From: Cryptomeria japonica
Lineage: Eukaryota; Streptophyta; Pinopsida; Cupressales; Cupressaceae
DNA length: 64,000 nucleotides
Assembly: GCF_030272615.1 (NCBI RefSeq)
Contig: NC_081406.1
Location: forward strand, 402,828,939-402,892,938
Reading direction: 5' to 3'
The notes under the pieces: generated by a model
What the model was told of the DNA's origin: nothing
Databases searched by the model: none
What the model saw: only the letters and a program-made list of their open reading frames with translations
Part shown: positions 11,201 through 22,144 of the stretch, piece after piece
Layout of the letters: each line of letters starts with the position of its first letter
How positions within the stretch are numbered: the first letter of the stretch is position 1
Made by a program: the position numbers and the translations under genes

Positions 11201-12640
11201 AACAAAAAAAGTAATGAGATTTCTAGCTCCAGAATTCCAATTCAATGGCGGCCTAGGGTTCCATGGCGGAATCCTTTCTCAATGCAGTGAAGAGGGAAAT
11301 AAAATAAAGATAAAATCAATTCATCTTTTTTGCTTTAGAGTTAGGGTTGAAACCCTAAAAGGGTCGATTAGGGCAAAAGCTTTTTATTTTTATTTTTCAT
11401 TTTTAAAGAAAAGATTTATTTGCCTAAAGGAGTCATGGCTTTTGTTCTAATTTTGTATGCTTTTAAGTGTTGATTAACACTTAAAGGAGAAAATCAAATA
11501 AGCCAAGCTTTTTAGGTTTACTTGTATTAATCTCCTTATTCTTTGCATTTGATCTCAAACTTGTAAAACTTTATTATAAATGATCATATAAATTATTTTT
11601 ACTAAATTTTATTTTTCAATGCAAAAGGGATATGTTGAGTTTTGAAGCAAAGGTGAAAACTTAATTTCTTTTGGAGTTGTAATGCATGCATCTAGGAGAT
11701 CATTGGAGTTTCTTGTCTACATATGGAGTTAAAATAGGTGATTTGTCACCTAATTGTCAATTTGAGTCCACTTGAAGAGTCCAAGTGGATATAGCTTCAA
11801 TAAAAGATGATTTTAAGGGGTCAAATATTTGTTTCTTGCAGTGATATCCCCTTTTGGAGGGATTTTCAGTTACATTCGATCCTAAGGAGTTGTGTTCATT
11901 TTGGCAACTCTTTATGCAGTTTGAAAGGAGTTCACTTTCAGTTAGGAGCCTAATTTTCAAGGAAAGTGACAACACATTCCTTTTGGAAGGAATTTTGTAT
12001 AATTCATTCTTTCTCACTCATTTTCTCTCTAGTTTTGAGTTTGTACCTAAAGTGGCAGCAGATAATCATACTTTGTAACTAATTTCTTATGAGTAATATT
12101 CAGATTTTGTAAGCAGTTTTTTCAGATTTGGAATGCAGATAGATCCTATTTCTCAATAAAGAAGCTTGTTGTCCTTCTCCATTATCCTTTGGTGTTCAAT
12201 AATTGTTTTTGAATTTTATGGTGAAATATTGTGTTACCCTTTATTTTATCAGATTCCTTCAATGTTGAATGCAAAGAATATTATGTCATAGTGTAGGTCT
12301 GTGTAAGTGTTTTCATTCTTTTAGATCAAAGTTGTGAGAACCTCATTATTCTCCCTTTTGTGTATATCAGGAATTCAAAGCCTTTCATGAGAATTGTTTT
12401 TGCAGGAACAAAGTTGTGAGATTGCATAGCTTCAATACTTGAGTGTTTTGTGAGTTTGTAAGAATTGTAGATCATTTTCAGTCATTGGTGGATCACCTTT
12501 TGAGCAATAGTTACATTTTATGCATATCTTTCTATCCCTTTTCTAGTCATAATTCAATTAAGTTTTAGGCGATCAAAAAGGAAGCCGACCTATAATATGA
12601 AGGTCTACTCTCATCATAGGATACCCACAGCCTGAGAGTA
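8216..12640. other. AT-rich insert or intron-like DNA in Y, no gene recognised
   Basis: Between exon-like segments and on to the protease remnant the DNA is A-rich on plus and T-rich on minus, with many short open frames but no known motif. From 11,190 to 12,540 there are further splice-like words on both strands (for example TTTCTTGCAG at 11,833-11,842, plus). No terminal repeats of a transposon could be found by eye. Confidence 0.5.
11160..11183 (-). pseudogene. Upstream exon-like segment (RDYCKKFRG) with donor
   Basis: The minus strand reads RDYCKKFR then G|GTAAGCGG, a good donor at 11,159/11,158. Upstream lie a T-run, a CTAAC branch-like word and an ACAAG possible acceptor, then a stop in frame. 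Splicing to 8,215 would remove 2.94 kb that is T-rich on this strand, as plant introns are. This rests on splice-site patterns and frame only. Confidence 0.35.
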
Positions 12641-12689
12641 GACACATGTTTCACAGGATTGCAGATATTTCACATTTGCATCGAGACAA

Positions 12690-13489
12690 AATCCATATGA
12701 CTATAGGAATTTGATACATTTATGGATAGTAGAAGGAATCACTTTCATGAAAGAGAGTCAAGGATGTCCCAACTTCACATGAAATTGATCAAATGTAGGA
12801 ATGATAGCAAAAATGACATCTAAGCAGTTAGTACCAACTTCAACAGGGAGAATAATAGAACCAATAGTAGGGAAAGAAAAGCCATCATGCACCTTAACCA
12901 TCACATCAAACTTATCATGTGTTACTTGATGCAATTGTAAAGTATAAAGATATTCTTGATTTATCACATTCACCATACATGCTAGATCAATGAGCACCCT
13001 ATGTGAGAGTTTTTCTTTGATCTTTGCAGTGATATATAGTGGGCCATCAAGTGCATCAATAGTATCACTAGGATCAAAGGTAATGCATAGGTCCTTAGGA
13101 GGTGTAGGTTTATCAACAAGATTCCCCACATTGTTAGACTCAAGGCCAAGGTCATTGGGAGAAATATGAAGATTCTCAGACTCAACCACATTGGTAGAAT
13201 GGGAAGGTAAAGGATTAGTAAAGATTTCAAGATTTTGATTTGGAGGAGCTAAGGATTTTTTTTCTTTGTCATTCACACCAGCTATAAATATGGTATTGTT
13301 GTCAATAAAGTCTTGAACCCTATTCTTCAAGGAATAACACTTTTCAATGTCATGACTAGGTTGATAATGATATTGGCAAAAGACTTTAGAATCATGATAA
13401 GGTGGAAAAGGTTTGGAGGTATCAATTGGCTTGATGGGAGGAAATTTCAACACATTTTTGTTTAACAATTGTGTCATAACTCTATGCAA
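12690..13489 (-). pseudogene. Element Y gag C-terminus and protease
   Basis: A 243-codon frame runs from 13,489. It holds a Tat-type zinc finger (FCQYHYQPSHDIEKCYSLKN: Cys-Gln-Tyr-His ... His ... Cys), a linker, then a retropepsin-like region: LYITAKIKEKLSHRVLIDLA and CMVNVINQEYL. There the family's D-x-G has become DLA, so the active-site Gly is lost. The segment VKLGHP at its end, followed after one stop (Trp expected) by LSFMKVIPSTIHKCIKF, is the usual tail of Tat protease. No polymerase follows. Confidence 0.65.
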
Positions 13490-13499
13490 AGAATCATAA

Positions 13500-15262
13500 G
13501 TAGGAGTAAATTAATTTCTAAAGTATTTGGATAAAGGAGCCACACCTAATGTCACAGTTGCCTCTTGAGTATTAATATTGTCATTGAACTTGATGAATCC
13601 CTTGTTCGGTTTAAACTTCACAAAATATTGTTGAGCACTCTCTTCTTATCAACTAGAGCCATTGAAGGTGATGATTCAAATTGACACACTTTAATCTGAT
13701 AAGTATGAAGCACTTTGCACAACTGCGTAAAGGAAGTAAAATCAGAAAAGAGAAGCTTATCCCTAATGTATTTTTATAAATTAAAAATAAAAATTCTTTG
13801 AACATCTTGATCAGGCATAGGATAAGCAATTTGAGAATACAAATTTTTATACCTACCAATAAAATTAGTCATTTTTTCTTTAACACCTTTCTTACAATGA
13901 ATCAAATCAGAGCCATTGAAGGTGATGATTCAAATTGACACACTTGAAGCTGATAATTATGAAGCATTGTGCACAACTGCATAAAGGAAGTAAACTCAGA
14001 AAAGAGAAGCTTATCCCTAATGTCTTTTTTATAAATTAGAAATAAAAATTATTTGAACATCTTGATCAGGCATAGGATAAGCAATTTGAGAATACAAATG
14101 TTTATACCTACCAATAAAATTATTCACTTTTTCTTTAACATCTTGCTTGCAATGAATCTTAGGAAAAATATTATTTTGAAATTGTTGAATGAAAGCATTA
14201 GCTAATTGTTGAAATTATGTAATACAATAAGGAGGCAAAGAGCAATACCATTGCAAATATTTATCCCTAAAAGTTTGAGTAAACAATTTAGCCACAATAT
14301 TTGATCATGAGCAAAATCAATACAGAAAGTTTGAAATGTTTTCACATGATTCAAGGGATTCAGGGGATCACCTTTTCCATTATAAAGATCCAATTTAGGG
14401 ATTTCCACATGTTAGGATGGACAACACGGACAATGTCATCAAATAATGGGCTCACTACATCAAATGTAGGCACATTAAACTTGGATTGGATAATAGAAGC
14501 TACTTGTTGTTGTAAGGATGACATGGTTTGGGCTAAGTCATTAATAATTTGATGGTTCCTTCGGTGGATGGATTGAAATTGGACATAATGGATTCAGATG
14601 GAGGAGTAACATTATTGTTTGTAGGTTGAGGTTGAGAGTAAGAAGGTGGAGCACTATGATATGTTGGTATTGGAGATGATTAGGTCACAAATGGAAGACT
14701 CACGAAAGGAGGTATAAAGGATTTTTTATTAACAAAATTTCCCCTTGAATAACATGTGTAGGATTAACATTTTTTGTGGAAATAGTCATGATAGAAGATG
14801 TGAAAGTAGGCATAGTAAGCAAGGATGTAGGCATAGGAATAGAATGGTTAACTTGACTAGGAGCTTGAGTGTAACCAAGGACTTTGGCACAATTTTTTAT
14901 AGGCATGATATTAGTGTCAACAATATGAACAAGACCACGCAACAAATCAACACCAATTTTATCACTTTGAACCATTCTTTTTAATATTTTAATCAATGAG
15001 ATTGCCTCACTTTCCTTGTATTGTTGACTTGTCCATTGTTGAAGATTTTCAAATTCATTGTCAATCTTCTTCAATTGATCAATGGAAACACTAGTTAATG
15101 ATTCATCCACATCATGAGAATTTGAAAAGAATGGGGATAAATGACATAATTTGTTGGATTAGAGGAACTACCAACATTCTCATGAAATAAGCTATCCAAA
15201 TTAATCTCCATATCCTAAGTATTTAAACCTTGGGAAACCTTAATTCTACAACTTCTTCTCAT
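13500..15262 (-). pseudogene. Element Y gag N-terminal part, decayed
   Basis: The likely start is an ATG at 15,262 (MRRSCRIKVSQGLNT), one TAG, then MEINLDSLFHENVGSSSNPT and, after a frameshift, DESLTSVSIDQLKKIDNEFE and LQQWTSQQYKESEA. Further on PKLDLYNGKGDPLNPLNHVK and FQTFCIDFAHDQ match the gag pattern 'P-K-F-x-Y-x-G-x-G-D-P-x-x-H' followed by the capsid helix. It contains a 254-bp tandem duplication. It continues into the zinc-finger frame at 13,489. Confidence 0.6.
13656..14163. repeat. 254-bp tandem duplication in Y gag
   Basis: The stretch beginning GAGCCATTGAAGGTGATGAT at 13,656 recurs at 13,910 with about 90 percent match over the whole unit. It duplicates a piece of gag, so the reading frame is redundant there. 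Confidence 0.85.
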
Positions 15263-16503
15263 GAGAATATTGTAGGTAGGACTAATAGTAGTAAAACTCT
15301 TGCGCAAAGGAGGGAAATTTGAATTTGAGATTTGAAAATTATAATTAAAAAATGCAAAATTTTATAAAAATAATTGATTAACCCATTAATTAAGAAATTT
15401 GATCTGTGAATTTGAAAGATAAATGCATCTAGATCATAGCATATCATAAATATCAGATCTGAAAATGAATTTAAGAAATTATGCAACCCACAATTAAGTT
15501 TTAAAATTGTAAATTAGGGTTTTTGTTAATTCAACCTCTAAATTTATGTAATTCAATTGAAAATGAGATCTATGAGGGAAAATTTGAATGTTAAATTGAA
15601 TAAATAATAAGCTCTGAAACAATTAACCCAAATTAGATAATCCACAAGCTCAATTTTAGAATTTAAAATTAGGATTTTTGTGTCATTTAACTTCTATTTT
15701 TTTAATATTCAATTGAAAATTAAATGTGTAAATGTAAATTTGAATTTGAAATGCATAAATTAAAAAATAAAAGTGCAAGTTGTAGGGTTCACTAAAATGT
15801 AAAGGTGAAAATATTAGGGTTTCACCCAATGATGTAAAACTAATAATATTTTTCTTTGGGAGAACCGCATTAAAGAGGGGTGAACCTAATAAATCTAGCC
15901 TCAAATAAAAAAAATTGGGCTGAGAATTCTTATTGAATTCACTAGACTAGGATTTGATAGGTCCTCTTTTCAATTGAATTTTAAAAATATTTAAATAGGG
16001 TAAATGTGTTGAAATTGAAGCAAATATGCATAAACAATGAGCTACAATCGTTTGATAGAGCCACAAACTTAGATCTGAGCAATATGTGAGTGTTTGGATC
16101 TATTCCCATAAGGTTGTCCTAAATTGTCGAGACCCAAATCACCCGTCGCTCTGGTCCTCCACACTTTTTGTCGTCCAAAGGGGAATTTGTTTATCTCTAT
16201 AAATAAAGTTGATCTTGAGAATTGCAGCTTTGTACCTGTTCTTGTGCACATGAGAGAAGGGGAAATGGTTGTGAATAGTGGTTTGCCTTAGGTCAAACCC
16301 TGGTTTTGGAATTAACCATGAAATAAAATTTAATTGTTGTAGTGGAAATGATTTCCTTTTCAGGGAAATGCTGAATAATGTCTAAAACACTAACATTATA
16401 CCTTTTTAATGGAGTTTTGTTTGTCTCCACAAGGAATCAGGGTTTCATGTAGTCTTCGTAAACATAGAACATGAATGTCAACTCCAATGCTTGAATCTTG
16501 ACC
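15263..16503. other. Element Y leader and unresolved LTR part
   Basis: Very AT-rich with many TTTGAATTTGAAA-like words. The 5' leader of Y and the start of its right LTR must lie here, but the left LTR copy lacks this part, so the edge cannot be set. I found no PBS like those of A and Z. Confidence 0.5.
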
Positions 16504-16961
16504 TTACTTCTACTCCAATGCTTGAAAGAAGATTGATTGCTTTCTCACTTGAATTTGAATTACGAATGCTTGATTGATTGATCAAATGTATATCAAAATG
16601 AGAGGGGTAGACCTCCTTGTATACATGCTCATCGAAAAATAACTCAATTTTTTGACATGAGCCAACACGGGATCTAGTTTCCTGCCCAAATCATGTTACC
16701 ATTAAGAGGCTCCAAAATGGGCCCTAATTGGGAGGACTAGAGCGTTGGCCACTTTAGTCCCTCAGGACCAAAGCTAGTGCCTTGGTCCTAACCAATAAGG
16801 GACATAAGAAGTTGGGGGAGAAAGTGTGCATGATGAAAATTTTGAGTTTAGTGCATGGTGTGAGAAGAATCAGGGCTCCGATCAGGCCTCGGGATATGAA
16901 CACCAAGGTGAGGTCCCAAACGAGGACAAAATTGTAAGGGAGTACAATTTAAGAGGCTACA
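16504..16961 (-). repeat. Element Y 5' LTR (part supported by its partner)
   Basis: Matches 5,667-6,095 and ends AGAGGCTACA at 16,961. It holds two palindromes (16,734-16,760 and 16,765-16,788) where the left copy has one. The LTR must extend further left into 15,900-16,503, where no partner is available. Confidence 0.8.
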
Positions 16962-18276
16962 CCTTCATCAAGTAGCTTCCTCAAATAGGAAATTTTCTCT
17001 TATGCTTTCTTGCACTTATTTATGCTTTCATCCATATCTACTAGAGAATGTCTCAATTCTCCTTCCATGTCCACCACATCACCATCCTACTCAAGTTGAT
17101 CATCACTTCCAAGTCTCTTTCAAAATCAAACATATCATTCAAAACTTAGATCTACCTCAACAATTAGGTTGTAACTTTAGGAACCTTGCCCTGATACAAA
17201 TTGTTGAACACTACCAAATGCTGAGAAGGGGCATGAGCCATTGTACACTAAAACTTAACTAGATTTAATCTTTTACTTAACATTCATTCCATCTACCATA
17301 TTCATGGAAGTAAATAGCTGAAACCACAAAAGAAACCACACATGAACACCAATATTTTTATGTGGAAAAACCACAATGAGAACTATCTCACTATGTGATA
17401 AATAGGTTATAATGTTTAGGCTAGAGGCCAAGGATCTCACTGCCCCTAAGATGACTTGCAATAATAAGGCACACAACCTTAGAGAAATATACATAGTGAC
17501 TTGAAAACACTAAAGATCACTTCTTCAGGGCAAGATACATAATTTTTGATAGAGTAACACCAATAGGATTGAACTACAGAGAACTACATCCACTAAATTG
17601 TTGATCATAATTCATTGTTTAAAACACATAAAAACTTCTCTTCATTACTACTCTACTATACTTTCAGATCTTTGTACTACTTCACATTTTATTCGTACAA
17701 CACACACAACTTATCTATATTTTTTCACAATGTTCCACCCTTTATTTATCATTCACAACCTTAATAACATCCATTAGGTTGTCCTAAATAGGTGTAATGT
17801 AAAAGTACAAGATAGTTGGCCCAAAAATAAACTCCAATACAATGTGAAAAGAAAATGAGATGTGTGAGACATCACACCATATCAACACACCTTCATATCC
17901 ATCATAAATCACCACCCATAGATCTACATGAAGTCGCACAAACCAAAAAAATATAAGCCAAGTGCAAAAAGATAAAGAGGTTAAGGTACATCAATACAAA
18001 TAACACCAATTATGATGTAGACCACCAAAGACACAATAAAATGCCCAATATGAAATCACCAAGTATCCACAACATTAAATAATCAAACTGCATCACTAGA
18101 CACAAGAATGAAATGCATTCCTATACACTAACACTAAAATAGTCACGCATGACTGAACATCAATTGTGGATCCCACAAATCAACACCAAAGCTCTGAAAA
18201 CTTCATGATACATCTTTACAATCCTTCTAAAGTGTCCACGCATTTGCATGATCATAAAGGTAACCCACTATAACTA
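16962..18276 (-). mobile_element. Element E: decayed copia-like LTR and start of its internal region
   Basis: On the minus strand an LTR (about 17,202-18,276, start TGTTGAACAC on plus) is followed by a PBS-like TTTGTATCAGGGC at 17,187-17,199. This is close to TGGTATCAGAGC, the initiator-Met PBS of copia elements. Internal sequence from 17,186 to 16,962 reads as a helical protein (DMEGELRHSLVDMDESINKC) before it is cut by the LTR of Y. Y thus inserted in E. The right edge of E is not defined, and I see no intact gene. Confidence 0.5.
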
Positions 18277-19636
18277 TGTTGGCATTTGCATGAAGATTGC
18301 ACTGATGAACTTCATGTTGTCATTGATGTCAATTATAACCGATAATGATGTTGTAGTAATGTTTTTTTGTAACCGGTAAGTGACCTTGTGAAGGAAACTG
18401 ATATTACTAGAGAAGAAGTGAGATCAACCGGTAAACCCTACCTGTTGATATGCTAAACCCTAACTAATAGAGTTTGGTGAATCAGTTGTATTGGTTTATG
18501 ATCAAATGGTGAGCGGTAATGATTTGCCATGTATGCATGTTGTATGAGAAGAGTTTCAAATAGTTTTTGGCATGTAGAGATAACGGTTTTATCTTGGGAA
18601 TGAGAAAGTTCATTGCATATAATGGAAACCATGTGATGAGTTATAGTGTCAATGAAGCAGTGATCAAGGAGCGGTCGAGGTTGTCTTGAATGATGTGCAA
18701 TGATTGCTATCTATGAGGTCTTAGGTTTGTGATGTGTTACCGACCTATTGTTTTGTTTATAAGGTTGATGAGTTGTTTTGTTGTAGTGTTGGAAATTTTG
18801 GTTGAATATAAGAGTGATTGGTTGCCAAACCAGATGATGTATCTACAGTATGTATAAAGGTAGATAGGAGCATGCAAAGGATCTGAACAAGCAAGTGTAG
18901 TGCTATTCAAACAGATCAAAAAACCCTGTTGTTCTCTAACAATTACAATAGTCAAATCCCTTAACCGGGTAAGCTCTAACAAGCTTATTGTTATCTAAAT
19001 CCTCTAATCAGGTGATCCATTAACTTGTATTTCAAATCCTCTACCGAGGTTACTCCTAACAGGGTATTGCTTCTAATAAGGCGTTATAGTCAATCCCTTA
19101 ACCAGGTGGTCCCTAATAGGATTTGTTCTTAACAGGACTTATTGTAAAGCTTTAACAGGCTTGGCTCCTAACAGGGCAAACTTTAGAAGAGTTCATAATA
19201 CTTGTGGGTATTCATCCCCACCATGGTTTTTCCCATTTGGTTTTCCACGTCAAAATCATTGTGTCAAGTGGTGAATGTTTTTGTGGTTATGTTTGATATG
19301 GTTAATTTGCTTAGCTGCTAAATTCACTTAGTTATGATATGATGTCTAGCAGCAATCTGAAATGAGATTTTACTTTCATCAATAAAGTATTTGGATGTTT
19401 TGGTTAAATGGTTTGTGAGTTTTAGAGTTGTTTTACTGTTATTCTATTATAGTAGTTAATCGGTTTAGTTGATAGTGATATTACAAATTGATAGTTCAGT
19501 GTTTGAACCAGTCAGTTCTGATTTTGACTTGAGAGGTTATTTTTGTTTGGTGAAAAGTCTAAGCCAGTTTTCTATCTACTGATTCACCCCCCCTCCTAGT
19601 ACTTTACTGGATCCTTATTGATTCATCATACCATCA
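18277..19636 (+). repeat. Element B 5' LTR (1,360 bp)
   Basis: Begins TGTTGGCATT and ends CATACCATCA two bases before the PBS. A TATA-like GTTTATAAGG lies near 18,755. Near the end is CTGATTCACCCCCCCT, a word shared with elements C and D. The middle is rich in AACCGG and CTAACAGG words. By eye it differs from the 3' copy at several percent of sites. Confidence 0.9.
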
Positions 19637-19638
19637 AT

Positions 19639-19650
19639 TGGTATCAGAGC
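19639..19650 (+). other. Element B primer binding site (initiator tRNA-Met)
   Basis: TGGTATCAGAGC, the standard plant copia PBS, lies two bases after the LTR. Confidence 0.95.
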
Positions 19651-19706
19651 ATTTTAGGTCCTCTAAGGTCTAAGCCTAACAACTTGAGGTAAAGATCTTG
19701 AAGAAC

Positions 19707-20805
19707 ATGATGAAGAAATAAGGTCTGAAGTTTAATAGGGAAAACTACAGAATATGGAGTGATAGAATGAAAATTTATATCAAGAGTCTAGGAAGTCAAT
19801 ACAGGGAACATGTTGGTACTCAATATGTTTCACCTAGTGGGATTATGACTGATGATCAAAAGAAAGAGAAATAAGAAAATAGTCAAGCATTAGAGGCCAT
19901 TATCAGTTCTTTGTCTGATTCAGAGTATGTTGATGTCCATGGTCTAGAGACTTCTTATGAGGTATGGAAGAAACTTGAACAAATATATAGTGGTGATGAT
20001 CATGTGAAGATTGCCAAAGAAACGAGTCTGATAGGAAAATTTGATGACATGTGGATGGCTGAAGGTGAGAATATACAATAGTATGCTCAGAGGATCAAAG
20101 AGATAGTTGGTGAGATCAAGAGTGTTGGTGGTAAAGTGGAAGATACCAAAGTGGTTAGTAAGGTGTTGATAACCCTTCTATCGATCTACGCTATTAGAGT
20201 TGCAGCCATTTCAGGAGCTAAAGTATGTTGATAAAACTAAGGTAACCCTTGACTCCATAATTGGTAAGCTTACTGCATTTGAATTAAATGGCTATGATGG
20301 TAGTGTTCATAAATTTGAATCTGCATTTAGAGCTTCAGTTTCTAACCCTTCTATGAGGAAAAGTAGAGATGTCAGTCATAGCTATGAATCTAGATCTTGT
20401 GGAGAAGTTGATGATGAAGACAGTTTGATTGAGCTTGAAGCATTGTTGGCCAAGTGGCCGCCCAGAGGTACCAATAAATACAGAGGAAACTTACCTTTGA
20501 AATGTTTTGCATGTAACAAGATTGGACACATTGCAGCTAACTGTCCTAATGGTGACAATGAGCATAAGCATGAGAAGTACAAAAAGTACAAAGGAAAAGG
20601 CAAAAGAGATTGTCTCACTGCAGTAGATGGTGGTATCACTAATGAGGAATCTGAGGGAGATGCTAATCAAGACATTGTCTTTGTTGCCATTAAAGAGGAA
20701 ACATCTGATCAGAAGGCATTAGTTTCTTGCATGGATAGTTATGAATATTGTATCATTGATAGTGGTTGTTCACACCACATGACTGGTGATCGAAGTAAAC
20801 TTTGA
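19707..20805 (+). pseudogene. Element B gag and protease
   Basis: From the ATG at 19,707 the frame reads MMKK, stop, then GLKFNRENYRIWSDRMKIYI, the usual N-terminus of copia gag. The body continues with TSYEVWKKLEQIYSGDDHVK and ESLIGKF-like helices, with stops at CAG-like sites and a frameshift near 20,185. From 20,200 a clean frame holds the zinc knuckle CFACNKIGHIAANC (CX2CX4HX4C), a Lys-rich stretch, and the protease active site CIIDSGCSHHMTGD. It ends at a stop at 20,803-20,805 after DRSKL. Gag packs RNA and the protease matures the polyprotein. Confidence 0.85.
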
Positions 20806-21907
20806 AGGAATTTGATGGAGGAGTTGTGAGATTTGGAAATGACTCACCCTGCATGGTAAAAGGAAAGGGAACCATTTCTCTTAATGGAAAGAGAAGTGTA
20901 GATGGTGTCTACTGGGTTGAAGGATTAAAGCACAATCTTTTAAGTGTAGCTCAACTCAATGACAAAGGTTATCCATTGGAATTCAAGAATAGAATGTGCA
21001 AAATCTATGGGAGCAAAGGTGAACTGATTGCAACCAGCAAGCAGACAAAAGGTAACCTATTTCACTTGAATCCTTAAGTCAACAACTGTTTAATTGCTAA
21101 AGTAGATGATAGTTGGCTTTGGCATCGAAGATTTTGTCATATAAATTTTGATAACATTGTTAAAGTCAGTAAGTCCAAGCTGGTAAGAGGTTTGCCTCAG
21201 TTGGACAAACTGCTGAATGCTCTATGTAAGGAATGTCAGTTAGGAAAGATGACATCCTCAACTTTTAAGCACAAATCTTTTTTAGTAGAACATTTGTTAG
21301 ATTTGGTTCATACAGACCTCTGTGGACTAATAAGGACTATAAGTATTCAAGGTGACAGATATTTTATGATCTTCACTGATGATTTCTCAAGAATGATGTG
21401 GGTCACATTCTTGAAGGACAAAAAAAAATCCTTTAGTAAGTTCAAGGCATTCAGGGCCTTAGCTGAAAAGGAAAGTGGTAAGAAGATAAGAGGCAACTTT
21501 CTGCACTAAGGACACCACAGCAGAATGGTATTGTAGAGAGGAACAATCAGTCAGTTTTTGAAGCTACTAGAACGATGCTTATACAAGGAGTAGCGAAAAA
21601 ATTCTGGAAAGAAGCTGTCAGCACAACTGTCTACACTATGAATTGGATATTGGTAAAGAGAGGTAAGGATAAAACTCCTTATGAATATTGTTATGGTAGA
21701 TCACCTAATGCCAGTTATTTGAAGATTTTTGGTAGTAAATATTTTATCAAGAGAGGTGACTATGTCAGTAAGTTTGAGGCTAAAAGCGATGATGACATAT
21801 TTCTTGGTTACTCCACCAAGAGTAATCTTACAAATGTTACAACAACTAGACACGGAGAATCATTGAGAGTGCTGATGTTTGAGTGGATGAGTATCTTGAA
21901 GTCTTAG
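20802..21907 (+). pseudogene. Element B protease end and integrase, with core deletion
   Basis: The frame continues with GVYWVEGLKHNLLSVAQL (protease end), FHLNP, then a pre-integrase zinc region (WHRRF...HINFDN, LCKECQLGK) and the integrase core start LVHTDLCGLI with TDDFSRMMWVTF. At about 21,490 the sequence jumps from ESGKKIR to LRTPQQNGIVERN, so the part with the second catalytic Asp (normally an SDNG-like motif) is missing while the Glu in GIVERN remains. Further on KFWKEAVSTTVYTMNWI and KIFGSKYFIK are the usual C-terminal marks. Integrase joins cDNA to target DNA; this copy cannot. Confidence 0.85.
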
Positions 21908-22144
21908 GAGAAACTAGTAAGGAGAAAAAGGATGAAGAACCTTGCATTCGGATTTGGGATCCAGAACCAGTGAAACCAGAAGCTGATGAAGTGTGTTGTT
22001 ATACCAATTCAACCAAAATAGGTAGATCTAGAAGAAGAGAATGATAGTGAAGAAGAAGAACCTAAAGATAATGATCATGTTATTCCAAGGTATGTGAGAC
22101 TCAATCATAATCTTGACTAGATTATTGGAGATAAAGATGCTGGA
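21908..22144 (+). other. Integrase-RT linker of B, acidic
   Basis: Decayed linker rich in Glu/Asp codons with frameshifts; it reads in part DLEEENDSEEEEPKDNDHVI. No domain. It joins the integrase tail to the RT N-terminus. Confidence 0.5.

Larger units (their letters stand above)
5666..16961 (-). mobile_element. Element Y: gutted Tat-like Ty3/gypsy element
   Basis: Bounded by a truncated left LTR (5,666-6,095) and a right LTR ending at 16,961 that share about 430 bases. The left boundary carries a PPT on the minus strand, so the left copy is the 3' LTR and the element reads on the minus strand, in agreement with gag and protease at 12,690-15,262. No RT, RNase H or integrase motif is found; that place is taken by AT-rich DNA at 7,900-12,640. 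The LTR shares a mirrored GGACC/GGTCC motif and TATA surroundings with element X, so the two are related. Confidence 0.75.

Noticed and set aside
11854-12078. Plus-strand frame of 74 codons starting MEGFSVTFDPKELCSF
   Set aside because: Short, no match to a known family, in AT-rich DNA with frames on both strands; cannot be separated from chance.
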